In this document: positions 1-13,894 of the stretch, in pieces
Layout: the number at the start of each line of letters is the position of its first letter
How positions within the stretch are numbered: position 1 is the stretch's first letter
Assembly: GCA_026874595.1 (NCBI GenBank)
Contig: CM049307.1
Location: 38,852,862 to 38,916,861, forward strand
Direction of reading: 5' to 3'
DNA: 64,000 nt
DNA from: Sipunculus nudus
Lineage: Eukaryota; Annelida; Sipuncula; Golfingiida; Sipunculidae
The notes under the pieces: model-generated
Databases searched by the model: none
Seen by the model: only the letters and a program-made list of their open reading frames with translations
Told to the model about the DNA's origin: nothing
Made by a program: the position numbers and the translations under genes

Positions 1-2
1 GA

Positions 3-38
<36 letters not shown>

Positions 39-75
39 AAGAAAGAGAGGAGAGAGAGAGAGGGGGGGGGGGGGG
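1..75. repeat. (GA)n microsatellite ending in a G homopolymer
   Basis: Purine-only stretch of GA dinucleotides with a few GAAA interruptions, followed by a run of 14 G at 62-75. It starts at the window edge, so its full length is unknown. Confidence 0.95.
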
Positions 76-1002
76 AGTTGTATCAAAGCTTTACCAATAT
101 CGTGTCTCCTGAGGAGGATGAGCCGATCAGTTGTTTTGTATCAGTATAGGGCATCATATATTTCAAATGTTCATTCCATAATAAGCTTAAGGTGATAACT
201 TTGAAACGTAGTGATTAAAAAACGTAACAAAATCGCTGGTTGACCCACAAATGCATGGACCATAAGGATTACGAAACTGTGGGTGCCACCGACTGTAAAT
301 AATGGTTGGTGGTGGTGGTGTCGGGGGGAGGGGGAGGGGAGGTGAAGGGGGACACTTAATAAGAGATAACACGTTTTATACAGGATCCGAAGGCTGTTTT
401 AGCACAAGTTACTGTCATCACAGCTCTAAATGCCTACAAGGAGTCATAATATGACGGGAGCAAAGAGTGAGTCACATATTCGTGTTCAACAGACTGTCAT
501 TTTACATGTAAAAAGCAAATCCTGGCCCTGGGCACAATTCTGCGCACATCACACGGCGCCACGTAATTTCTAAGGCAAATTATAATGCAACAAGATGATA
601 GTCCCGGCCCCTAAAAGATTTTTTTGCAATGAGGTCCGCAGCCGACAGTTGGAGTGTCGTTAAACGATATTCATGGGCGGGAATTTCGCTCACTGCCAGA
701 TGTATTATGGGATATCTGTTTACAGATGGGGCCATTTAGAAGCACTTTTTATAAGCTGGGACGATGGAAGAGATAAAAGGGAGGAAACACTCTGGTTTGT
801 TTCTTAGAATGACGGTGATGAATTGGGTCTGGGGTTTTGATGAGCTGCCGTCAGCCTCTGTCTGTTCAAGTGTATTTTCCTGGCACAGGATTTCATAAGC
901 GTTTCCGTCGGAAATTCACCCAGTCCTTGCAGTCACTGTCTGTGTACATGGTTATGGCTTTTGATGGTGCAATAGATACGAGTGCTGCATTTATACACAC
1001 AC
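76..1002. other. Intergenic, no gene recognised
   Basis: No recognisable coding exon, RNA gene or transposon end on either strand. A purine-rich GGT/GGGGA patch lies at about 305-350; the short proline-rich reading frame on the minus strand there is a by-product of it. Confidence 0.6.
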
Positions 1003-1061
1003 ACGCACATCATCTCTCTCTTCTCTCTCTCTCTCACACACACAAAAACACCCCATATATA

Positions 1062-1128
<67 letters not shown>
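1003..1128. repeat. Compound (CA)n-(CT)n-(TA)n microsatellite
   Basis: CA repeats, then CT repeats, then about 37 uninterrupted AT dinucleotides (1055-1128) after one ATTTAT break. The Tyr-Ile reading frames across it are not proteins. Confidence 0.95.
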
Positions 1129-1130
<2 letters not shown>

Positions 1131-1308
1131 CAACAAGATCACAGATCATAATATATCTTCTAATTTATTAAAATATATTGTCCATTAAAGAAATTCTCAG
1201 TGTCCTAATACACAAGCACACAACGACAAAACAGTCTGAGAAATGCATTTTACATACTCAATGCATTTAGTCATACAATAGAGTTTATTTTGATCAATAA
1301 AGTATCTG

Positions 1309-1349
1309 TATATATATGTGTGTATATATGTATGTATATATATATATAA

Positions 1350-1408
<59 letters not shown>
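1309..1408. repeat. (TA)n microsatellite
   Basis: TA tract with TATG and AAAG interruptions in its first 40 bases, then pure TA to 1408. Confidence 0.95.
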
Positions 1409-1413
<5 letters not shown>

Positions 1414-1992
1414 CGCCAATTCTCATGCATTGGGCGTGATACTCACGCATTTACCACTCGTCTCACGCTCTCGCGCCAAGGGACATAAATCTCACGCATT
1501 CTGTTACCTTCATTAATAATGTATCTTATTAGTGTACGTACCAGTAGAATGTTAGTGTTATAGCACGACATTAGCTCATAATACTACGTCATCTCGCTAT
1601 AAGGTGCTCAAATGTATATGTTTGTATATATATATATATTTATATCCACATTTGTTTACATATGACCTTTACGTCGTGTGCTTATAGGTGGAAACCAAAA
1701 TGTGCAATTGTACATCATAACACGTTGCGTAGGGAGCTAATACGTGTTGCATGGTAGCCCGACATGGTTTTTGTTTCAATACACATATAAGCGTAGGAAA
1801 CGTTTAATGGGGGGGGGGGGATAGTATAGCTTTAAATTTTATTAAATACAGGTGAGTCATGGATGATTTCAGGTAATTTTTCAGTGGTTTCTTGTAAATA
1901 GTCGATTCCTCTTACAGGAATGGCGGTTCTTGACTGCCACGACCATGCACGAGTTTGAAGTCTCAGGTATTGTGATTCTGCCAATTTGGCAT

Positions 1993-2061
<69 letters not shown>

Positions 2062-3180
2062 CTCTGCGGCACGCTGGAACTTATTGTAAACAGTGGTACA
2101 GGTATTAGTTTTCGTATGTTATCTCTTCTTGATCTTTTTATATTCTTTATAAACTCACCAATAAAATCATATTTAATAAATCTGAGATAACTTTTATTAC
2201 ATATCTATTGCGTATCAAAGATACTGTCATCAGTTCATCAGGAAAGTTTAAAAATGAAACCTTTAATTGCTACAGGAATTAAAAGTTCATCATTAGATGA
2301 TAGGTATATGAGTTTCGTAAAGTGGATGGTTTGACCAAGTTTCAGACGGAATCAGACCTTATATATCTTAATGCTAAGTTCATGATATTTGAAGTGCAGG
2401 TATTAAGAAAAATGATCTCGAGACGACCTTTACCCAAACAGATATTGCAAAGTGGTTTATTGCACTCTCCTGCATATGGATGTGGACTTGTCTATAGTTT
2501 ATTTTCTTCTTTAATAGACAGCAAGTTTGATGTTCAGTTTGACTACTAAGAGAATACAGTGACTTACATGGGTCCTTATCCAAGGACATGCTGGTATCAT
2601 AAAGCTCGAATAAATCGAACAAATGTAGGTCTTTCTTGACAAGAAACCATGTTATGGAGTCTACGCCAGCAAGGTGGTTTCGATTAAATCCTGAATCATT
2701 CACACCTGTGAGACCTCCCTTTCCACCAAACAATGATAATTATTTGCAGCTACATCGGCACGTTATGCAGTACACGTACACTTGAATATAGTCGTGAGAC
2801 TGGGTTATATTAGTAACATATGATGTACTTTGTTCAATGCTTGGTCGACTCTATAGGGCTTATGAGGATAAACAGAAACTCACAATATCGAGCATGTCAA
2901 TATCGGGCCCGACTTCACTTGTCCAGAAGTTGTGATCTACGACAATACATCCTAGGTCACAACGTTTATGACCATCCTAATTTTCCCGTCGCCATACCTC
3001 TTTGGCCAGTATCAATACTTAACAATAATTGCATCCCACAAAGTCGGGATACCCTGCTTTCATGGCGGTTCGCCTCCACCGCAGAAAAATTTTGTGAGCG
3101 AGATAACAAAAGAAAAATTTCACGGATCTTTATCAAACTTTACATGTGTATATATAGGTAAGAGGACAAAGCCTATTTAA
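1409..3180. other. Intergenic, no gene recognised
   Basis: Apart from a 12-G run at 1809-1820 and the TA tract at 1998-2060, I see no exon with credible splice sites and no recognisable protein similarity. Reading frames of 70-117 codons (2322-2733, 2820-3161) resemble no family I know and have no supporting context. Confidence 0.55.
1998..2060. repeat. (TA)n microsatellite
   Basis: About 31 uninterrupted TA dinucleotides. Confidence 0.95.
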
Positions 3181-3184
3181 AATG

Positions 3185-4210
3185 GAGTCATGACCATTGC
3201 TAGGAGAGTGACCTTGACCTTGAATAGGTCAATATTTGCTGAAATAACACAAATTCTTAAATATGTCAAGAAAGGTTGCATGGATTGGTCCAAAATCAAG
3301 GCGACCGAAGATCTTAGATAGCCTTGTGATATGCCGGAAACTGTGGCGTCACCTATTATCCTTTTCTTGTATTCGCGCCTTTAAATACCCCCATAAATGC
3401 CACTTGACAGTACTATGAGCATTATAAGTCAAAACCTAATGGACAGATTTCTTTCATATTATGAACATGTAGAGAGATGGGTTGTGGGATGAGGTGTATT
3501 TAAATTTGAATCATGACCTTTACCATGAGAGTGGCCTTAACCTTGAATATTTTCATATTTGGTAAATTAAACACTTCTTATGATATCTCAAGTTTTTATA
3601 ACCCTATGGATATATGGATTTCAAACTTGATTTATGTATGGCCCACCACTAAAGTAAGAACCCTATACATTCTAGGGCCGTGAGGTCAAAGGTCAAGCTC
3701 ACAGGAATAACATCTTTAAAATATTGAGGATGCATTTAAAGCTAAACTTGTCATCTCAGATCTTCCATCTTGAACATATAGCTCACCTGCCAATAGTAGG
3801 TGATCAGTATCAGTTTTGGGGTCACAAGGTCAAAGTTCAAGGCCACTGGAGCCGTCTGTCAAAAAATTAGTTTCCGGATGATAATTCCAGATTTATTGAT
3901 ATATGGATTTCAAACTTGACTTATATATATATATATATATATCACAAGCAAGACCACTTAATTGATTTTGGGGCCATGAGGTCAAAAGGTCACAGGTACC
4001 ACGTACATCTTTAAAAAGACAGTGGATGCATTTTAAGACAAACATTTTTAATCCCAGGCCTTCCCTCTTGCAAATATAGTTCACCAGCCAATGGGCGAAG
4101 ATTCCTATAAATTTTTGGATCACAAGGTCAAGGGTCAAGGTCACAGGAGCCATCTATCCTCAATTCTGTGGAAACATGATTTTGGTCAACCCCATACTTT
4201 TGAAGTACTG
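3185..4210. repeat. Diverged repeat block rich in AGGTCA nuclear-receptor half-sites
   Basis: A phrase of the type gg(g/c)cc-atgAGGTCAaAGGTCA-cacagg-agcc recurs at about 3676, 3819, 3972 and 4118, a period near 150 bp. Between copies sits a looser shared text (cat/cttgaacatata, gccaatgggcgaag). Direct repeats of AGGTCA are visible: one-base spacing at 3683-3695 and 3827-3839 (second half AGTTCA), two-base spacing at 3979-3992, and three adjoining half-sites at 4125-4143. A related phrase recurs at 34.38-34.61 kb. I read it as an old dispersed repeat with tandem units. Whether the half-sites bind anything is unknown. Confidence 0.6.
3922..3942. repeat. Short (TA)n tract
   Basis: About ten TA dinucleotides inside the AGGTCA-rich repeat block. 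Confidence 0.9.
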
Positions 4211-4426
4211 CATATGTTTCCTTCAAATTTGACATAACAATCTCCACCAAGACGTCGGACAAGTTCAAACATTTGTGACCTAAGCTCGGCCCTGTCACGT
4301 GTCAATATATATATTAGAAGAAGGATGCCTATTTTGGAAGGGGGTAAGCTTTATTTGTCTGGGGATACTACGGCATCTCAGATGCCAGAAATTTGTAGTT
4401 TATGACTCGGCCCACTGAACTCTGAA

Positions 4427-4428
<2 letters not shown>

Positions 4429-4500
<72 letters not shown>
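4429..4500. repeat. (TA)n microsatellite cutting a transposase frame
   Basis: 36 uninterrupted TA dinucleotides. The minus-strand transposase frame described at 4504-5378 runs straight into this tract, which replaces the rest of the gene. Confidence 0.95.
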
Positions 4501-6890
<2,390 letters not shown>

Positions 6891-6956
6891 CCTATATAAA
6901 TGCCTATAGTGAGTCGTGTTATCACGGCTAGCTGAAATTTTATAGTGATCACTATA
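6891..6956 (+). repeat. Left member of a distant inverted repeat pair
   Basis: About 65 bp that match, at roughly 80-85 % by eye, the reverse complement of 13535-13598. Shared blocks include TATAAATGCCTAT, AGTCGTGT, ATCACGGCTAG/TTCACGGCTAG and TATAGTGATC. Its inner end is the perfect palindrome TATAGTGATCACTATA. It could be one arm of a large element or one of two independent copies of a short repeat. Confidence 0.6.
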
Positions 6957-7401
6957 TATAAAATACCCCGTAGTATAATTATTTAGTTCAATTAGATTAA
7001 ATGATTAAGGTATACCATATACAGACACCATATACATAATATGCGATTCGATTAAGGTCCGACGACAGCATTCAGTATTCACGTATAAACTGTAATATAT
7101 TTGTTACATATGTTGTGAATAATTTATTACACCAGCTTATCCTGTCCGTTTATTATTTTACACTTGATCCCCCGTTTAATTCCATCCCAAACACGACCGC
7201 GACAGATGTATTTATTTTATTGTAGCAGTAGCAGTATATATTAAAGAAGACTGGCTAACTTATTTTAGTATTAATAGATAACCCGTGACAGGTGAACATA
7301 TTGTTTCACAGGTCACGGGAATAATATGCCGAAAGATTATAAAACTAATAAGCAACAAAAATGTATTTTAAACCCTATACTAACTGCAAACTTTATCAAT
7401 A

Positions 7402-8703
7402 CAGTGGAGCGCCGTTCATCCGAACACCGTTTATCCGTAAAACCAACGTATCCGTAATTGAAACTTGAGAACCGAAATTATGACCATTTAAATGTTTACA
7501 AATGAAAATTTGGCCATCTGAAAATAATATTTATTGCATTGGAAGAGCAGATCGTCACATATGTATTTACTCCCTGTCCGACTTATTAATAAATGCATCA
7601 CCGGTTGTTGAGTTACAGGTGTGACAACACCTGATCACCCAGGTTGTGCACACGCAGGCGCACCTTCGCTGGGACTTGAACTCATTTATGCAGTTACAGG
7701 TGTAACAACACCTGATCACCCAGGTTGTGCAAACGTGGCCGTAACTTCGCTTGGACTTGAACCCATTTATGTAGTTGTCGGTGTGAAAACGACCACCGGT
7801 CAGGTCACCTAACTTACATTTTGTCGTACCTTGTCGGGTTGTTCACACCGGTTAACCATCCGGTGAAGACAGCGAGTAGATTCTGTGCTGATAAAGTAGG
7901 ACTCTAGTAGATCTTTTATTCATCTGAGCAGTTTAACATTGCAAGCAAATCTGTTTTCTAAATAAGTTTCATCTTTACACGCACGTTATTCACAATTTAG
8001 GAAATCTTTACCACGAAAACACTGATCGCAGCACTCAAGTTTCATGTCAGATAGAGTCCGGGTCGCGCAAACTCAAGCGACATGTCCTGTCACTTGAAGA
8101 CAAGCGCTTTATTTCCCAAGCATCTTAGAGACACTTGACCGAATCGCAGTTTGCAAGAGAGTTCAAGGTTGGCAGATAAATCATAAGTGACATCAAGAAC
8201 AGTGGTCACAAGCAAAGGGACTTCAAAGGCCTGATGCAAGACCCGCAGGTTTCCAAAAGACGAAAGACGCAGCTAGGGCATCTGATGACAAATTAGTTTA
8301 ATTGTATGCACATAGGGGACGGTAAAGGGGCGGTTAAACTGTCATGGCGGATATCCACACGTTCGGCGAGGGAATAACTTGGTTCATGTACTTCAAGGAT
8401 AAATAATCTTAATAAAGTAGTTGAAAATATAATATTAATATTTACTTTATTGAACGTTTGATTTGTTCATTCTATGTTAGTAAACAAGTATTTATCACTT
8501 ATTATTCCGTTCTGGTTACTTTCTGATAACTCTGAAAGCTCACTGAAGTCTGTGACACCGTGCCACTATTCACAGTATAATAATATCGGGCTGTCGACAT
8601 CGATGCCACGATATTGTTTTACACAAGACCGTTCATCCGAACAGCCGTTTATCCGAACAAACCCCTTGTTACCCGAGATGTTCGGATGAACGGCGCTCCA
8701 CTG
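7402..8703. mobile_element. Non-autonomous Tigger-like element with 25-bp perfect terminal inverted repeats
   Basis: The left end reads CAGTGGAGCGCCGTTCATCC and continues five more bases; the right end is its exact reverse complement over 25 bp. Both sides are flanked by TA (7400-7401 and 8704-8705), the target duplication of the Tc1/mariner-pogo superfamily. The first bases follow the Tigger terminal consensus CAGTGG. The body (1302 bp) has no transposase; it contains an 81-bp repeat at 7612-7800. Near the right end a direct copy of the subterminal text (8629-8661) faces the inverted end, giving a hairpin-forming tip. Confidence 0.85.
7612..7800 (+). repeat. 81-bp tandem repeat, 2.3 units, frame-preserving
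   Basis: A unit starting acaggtgtgacaacacctg recurs at exactly 81-bp spacing (gtgacaacacc at 7621, gtaacaacacc at 7702, gtgaaaacgacc at 7783). Because 81 is 27 codons, one forward frame (7621-7812) stays open and encodes the repeated peptide TTPDHPGCA...SLGLELIYA. The unit begins with an inverted repeat, CAGGTGT-nnn-ACACCTG. The frame starts at GTG and has no flanking exon signals, so I treat it as repeat DNA inside the MITE. Confidence 0.7.
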
Positions 8704-9771
8704 TAGAATCAAATTATCTTTGTTGGTGCTGTATGACAAGTCGACAACCGAACATTTTGTAATGTCTGACTCTACAAATGAATCTATAAGAAAATGTAAA
8801 TATATCACAAAATATTTTTGTTATGCGATATTAGGGAACTGTTTGTCCTCTTCTTGCACTGCTTCCAGGTGGAACAAATTAGCCTTGTCACATACCATTT
8901 TGAACACAGGAATGGAGGGCCTCAGGCCCAGCATGATTCAGAGTAACAAACTGTTTTCTGCCTTGATCCACCATTGTATTTGTCGGCGGGTGACGCTGGG
9001 ATGGCCTCTTCGAAAATAATTTGAAATATCTCTGAATTTATAGAGAAATAACCCATCTTTTCCTCTATTATTTAGACCGTCAGATATGTCAGTGTCACAG
9101 CCCCTTTTGTTAAAAGAATATCGAAGTTACATCAAACTTTATTCATGGAACCACAATTGGAGGCTTTTCATAAATAGTATACCTTACCGTTTAGTCGATA
9201 ACTATAAGAGAGTATCAACTTTGGTACCGGTACATGGAGTATCTTAAAACCGACACAAAGTAAAATTGTCTACAATTTACATATGTTTATTATATATTCT
9301 CTAAGTTCTCCCAAAAATTCGTGGTATTTACAATAATTTAATATAAAATACCACGCGCACTCCGGATGATGGTAAACCAGCACTTATGATTATTATGTGT
9401 AACTTTATATAACCCATATCTAACATCCCTGAGAAAAGTGAAATATTTATTTTTCTTGCTAATTTTTTAGTGAAATACCCTGAACGGTCTGACTTACGTT
9501 GATTACATAATACATAGTATTACATTTCGAAGTTTACTACACATTTATATATTTAAACCAAGGTATTTTATTCTCAGGATCATCTTCACAAGGATAAGCT
9601 TCCCACCCCCACCCCCTTATTATTCTTCTTTTTAAAATCGGGAGTCACAGGTTTTTGCTGTGTTTCTTTGACACATAAAAAATTGCTTTTCAATGGAGTT
9701 TACTGCTTGTGCTTTTTATCCTTGTCAAATTTCGTCAAAATCATTAAATGTGCCTTCAGGTACTTGAGACC
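8704..9771. other. Intergenic, no gene recognised
   Basis: Unremarkable AT-rich sequence. Frames at 8720-9019 resemble nothing known. Confidence 0.5.
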
Positions 9772-10100
9772 ATGTTATGGTTCTGCGTGTGTGTATACAC
9801 GGTCAACGTGTGTCTGTTTCCATAATAAGGCCGCGTGACCGGAGGTCTGATTTTGCGCATGCTCGCCAAGTCCCGAACAAGGAGTAGTCCAAATGTGAAC
9901 GTTCGCGGTTGTGAAACATCGGTTGTAAGCCTTGACAGTAAATGTTACACGCAGGTAGCGTATGTAGCGCTCATGCAGAAGTAAGCCTACAGTTTCAATA
10001 CAATGTTTTGGCAGGTACCATTTTATTTCATAGATAAAACGCTATTTTCCGTGTTAATTCAACATGTTTTGTACGTGATTGAGTCCCTTTAAGCTGTTTC
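9772..10100 (+). repeat. Dispersed repeat, copy 1
   Basis: Matches 17377-17760 in the same orientation. Shared blocks: GTTATGG-(t/c)TCTGCGT, ACGTGTGTCTGTT, CCATAA-nAAGGCCGC, TGACCG-nAGGTC, then after a spacer TTTGGCAGGTAC, GTGT-nAATTCA-nCATG and CCCTTTAA. This is an unclassified interspersed repeat; no transposase or RNA-polymerase III boxes are evident. Confidence 0.55.
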
Positions 10101-11420
10101 CCTCTTTCTATAAGGTTTGATCTTGAAAATTGGTTGCCACAGCAGTATATGTCAATGCTAATAAGTGAAATGGTGTTTGCCACAGAATATATAGTTAGGA
10201 GTATGGATGTAACTTAAAGCTATCTTTTCTGAAAAGAATTTAAATGATTTCTGGTTGACCCTGGTTAACATATCAATATTCCGTAGGTTATTCCTATTCG
10301 GAAAAAAATTCTTTCAATGTCTCTGTGATGGATGTATGAGTGTATATTTGTATAACCTGTCAGTAAACACGGAACATGTGCCATTATTACCAAAATGAGG
10401 AACCACACAACCTAAAGGTGGTTGATTTCATATATACGGAAGTTGAAATGACACTAGTTGTAAAACGCAAAACTCTGGTTAGTATGACTTGCTACCAGAT
10501 GTCCTTGTTGAACATGTGTGGATTATTTTAGATTATTTTGACATGTTTACAGGTCAATTAAAATGGCACTATATCCTGATTATAAATTATATTGTAAATA
10601 AAACATTTTGTGACAAGACAGGGATAAAAATGACCAAGTATTCCATAAATGTTCTGAAAAAGTGTAATCCAAATTCTGGATAGGGGACGGTGTCGTTCAC
10701 AGTTGATTTGGCGCAGTGGTTGCCTTGTCCGCACCAAAACGGAAGAAAAGACAGTCGTGTGCGATCTACAAAGAGTAGTTGGATAATTTCAATAAAATAC
10801 CATAGTTTTTATAATAAAAGTCACATGGAGACAATTACTCTTAGATGCGAAAGGGGAGGGGGACGAGATATTGCGGAGGCTGCTTAAATGTACAGGCTAA
10901 TTGTGTGGAGACAGTTTCAAGTTACTGCTCCCCAATCTAAAAACAGAACAAGCTGTTAGCCAGGCAGGTTTTATAGCAGTAATCTACTCTCTTGATTGTT
11001 ACCGCGATTTGAATGGTACACATAGGTACTGGTTGCGACACTTTTACCAAAGATATGTGCAAAACAAAACCATGAACGTGCCAAAGCAAACGCATGAGTT
11101 TCAAAAGATCCTATATATGTAAATTTCTATAAACGCTATAAATAAACGAAAAAACCTAGCTAGACGACTGTTTTATTTTAACCAGTATCTTTCTGTCCGT
11201 TCAATCATTTCTTTTTGTCTTTGCACAATACGCCTTTAAAGTTGTTTAAATCATTGAGAGTTGTTAGATACGGACTTAAAGCATTCTATTTTTTATTCGG
11301 GTGGTTCGGGTGTCGGACCATAAGGACTCGAGGAAAACCCTTGATGGGAACCACGTACAACAGAGACTCAACCTCAAAATGGTGAAATTTTACCCACAGA
11401 AGATTTTCTCATGTGTCTTC

Positions 11421-11615
11421 CTACTTTAAACTGAAGATCTGGGCGTGGTAAGATAAATTCGCTCTAAACTTTGCCTTTACACGTCGCCACGCTCCAAACA
11501 CTTTCCGCATATTACGTTGCCCTCGGAGTACTTTGATGATGAAGCCCGCACCATACTCGGACCCTGACAGGTTTATTTCTCCCAGTTTTATGAAACCGCT
11601 CATGGGGGCTGCCAT
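11421..11615 (-). other. Unrecognised 64-codon reading frame with a strong start context
   Basis: On the minus strand an ATG at 11615 lies in GCAAAATGGCAGCC, a good start context that also matches the YY1 motif found at many housekeeping gene starts. The frame encodes a basic 64-aa peptide beginning MAAPMSGFIKLGEINLSG, rich in Arg/Lys near its middle, and ends in TAG at 11421. I recognise no family, membrane segment or signal peptide. It could be a small gene, a first exon or chance. Confidence 0.2.
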
Positions 11616-12318
11616 TTTGCATAGACCTTTTTTCAATCTGCTTAGATGAATTATTAATAGTGTAGACATGTGGCGGGGGATTTTGGTAATAATACTCAGC
11701 CCTGTGTCAAGAATATCAAGGGCCCAAAGGTGACTAAAATGTCGATTAATATTGGGATGTGGTCTTGGTAAAATACGGCCTCATATGAAGTATGCGCTCT
11801 CTGCCTGTTTATAAGTTTAACCTACATTTGTTTCAGCACCATCCTTATGTCACACCCAGCATCCCATCTTGATGCGCAGCACACCTGGTCTCTATCATCC
11901 AGCTTCATCCCAGCTGCTGATAATAGCGGACAGTTATCTATGAGACCCTTTGTCTCACACATTGCGCTGTCGTGCGCAATAAAAAGACTGCTCGATTCTG
12001 CAACAGAATTAATGGCACAGGGATAAAATACATGTATGGCAAATTTGGTGTTTTGTGCATACAGGCAGTATTACAGCAATTGAATAAAAAATAAACGAAC
12101 GGGAAAATGTGATTAAGACAATGCGAAACTACGCCTACTACAGAGGAGCAAGGTTTAAAAAAATTATTATAACCTACACAACCATCCGCCAGATGTTTTT
12201 TATACTCAAAAAGAACCTCTCCCATTCCGGAAATGCAGGGATAGTTGGGACTATACTTGTCTCAAATGCAGTGGCGTCAATTTATCTTTATGGGATCGGG
12301 ATGACTCGAGTGGGAGGG

Positions 12319-12387
<69 letters not shown>
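12319..12387. repeat. (TA)n tract flanked by duplicated GTGGGAGGGTA
   Basis: About 34 TA dinucleotides. The 11-base text GTGGGAGGGTA lies directly before it (12309-12319) and again directly after it (from 12388). Confidence 0.9.
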
Positions 12388-12390
<3 letters not shown>

Positions 12391-13234
12391 GGAGGGTATA
12401 TATATCCATATACATATATTATATATACTATCATGTGTGTGTGTTTGTCTGTGCAAAGGCTTTATGGCCGCGGACCCCTCCCCCCCCCCCACGTTTTTTG
12501 GTCTAAGGGTGGAGGAAAAATCCATTGTATTTCTTCTCAGTCTACATGTCTCACGTGAACCAACTGTGACTTCATTTCTTAATTTAGTTTGTTCAGTGAT
12601 ATATATCATTATTGTGTTATTTTTAGAGGTAAGGGAATTAAATATAATGTAATTTATTTCAGTGAGAACGGTTGGAAATATATTTGTATGCCTAACATTT
12701 AATCTGATAACCTTATAGAGAGGTCAGCTACTTTGGAATATAACCATATTTTGTATTGCTCAATGTGTAATTATATATGACTGAAATTAGGTTAGTTTTC
12801 TGTAAATTAATTGTTCATTGTAATATTCATTTGTTTATTATAACTTAAACTTCAAGTAAGTTTGAAAAAAAAGTGTATCCTTTGCCTCTCAGTTGGCCTT
12901 TATTTTTTTCGTGCTTCATACCATGGTTTTGAGTAAAATTAAAAAAAAAGTAACGGGTCTGAAGTTTTATTAAGATTTAAAGAATACTATATAAGGGTAT
13001 AAATATTATCAATTTGGCACATGCACATATGATTCTGTAAATTCAATGTTTGGTATTTTGTTGTGTGGTGCAGCATATGACTACAAAAAGTAGGATATTG
13101 TTCAAAATACTGCATTGAAAATGCATATTTTATGTTTTATTTTTTTTTTTTTCAAAAATTTACGAACCGTGTGAGAGGGATTACCCCCTCCCGCACCTAC
13201 CCCCTTTCGGCCGTTTAGGCGTCCTCAAACTCGC

Positions 13235-13288
13235 TACATTGCAGAATGCCCCCCCCCCCCATACTTTTAAAAACACTCAAAAAACCTA

Positions 13289-13353
<65 letters not shown>

Positions 13354-13420
13354 GAATGCGCCCCCCCCCCTACACACACACTTTTATGATCGCTCCAAAG
13401 CCTATGGTGTGTGGGTATAC
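13235..13420. repeat. Duplicated segment with C homopolymers around a (TA)n tract
   Basis: gaatgCCCCCCCCCCC-atacttttaaaaacactc-aaaaaacctatg (13244-13290) is followed by 30 AT dinucleotides (13291-13350) and then by a second version, gaatgcgCCCCCCCCCC-tacacac-acttttatgatcgctcc-aaagcctatggtg. The two flanks look like copies of one sequence separated by the microsatellite. Confidence 0.7.
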
Positions 13421-13534
13421 ATGTGTTTCTATCTAGCACCAGCATTTATAGGAAAGTATTATTGAATGCTGTCGTCCTACTATCTAATTATACTAATCAT
13501 GAAGATTAACTACCACATGACTATCTTCTTGTAT

Positions 13535-13598
13535 TTATAGCGATCACTATAATCTGAACTAGCCGTGAATACACGACTCAATAGGCATTTATATTGGA
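13535..13598 (-). repeat. Right member of a distant inverted repeat pair
   Basis: Reverse complement matches 6891-6956, including ATAAATGCCTATTGAGTCG and the near-palindrome TATAGCGATCACTATA. See the left member. Confidence 0.6.
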
Positions 13599-13894
13599 CT
13601 ATTGGATATATATATCACTAAAATATTTTTAAACATTTTACACTAATATTAATGCCTAAATCTTCCTCAAAAGACAATTAGCTATCACTTAACATTATTA
13701 CTTTCATCATTCTTACATCAACCTTTTTATTGCTACATAAAACTTCCTCAAAAGACAATCTAAATATGATAGTTATGTTCATATATATAACCCTAATGGG
13801 AATATGTCATGTCTCTTTGGTTCTTTAAAAAGAATTTTTTTATTCTGCAGTGGAGTCACTGTGTAACCTGCAGAGTCAGTAATAGTAAAACTAT

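Larger units (their letters stand above)
10101..13234. other. Intergenic, mostly unannotatable
   Basis: No recognised gene. Contents: an A-box-like string TTGGCGCAGTGG at 10709 without a matching B box; an unrecognised 64-codon minus-strand frame at 11421-11615; the TA tract at 12319-12387; a C run at 12480-12490; and AT-rich unique-looking sequence to 13.2 kb. Confidence 0.5.

Noticed and set aside
1055-1128. Tyr-Ile repeat reading frames over (TA)n tracts, here and at 1.3, 2.0, 4.4, 5.4, 12.3, 13.3, 52.6 and 57.3 kb
   Set aside because: Translations of dinucleotide repeats; both strands are open for the same trivial reason.
10709-10760. Possible tRNA gene or SINE from the A-box-like TTGGCGCAGTGG
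   Set aside because: No B box (GGTTCRANTCC) at the needed distance and no pairing stems.
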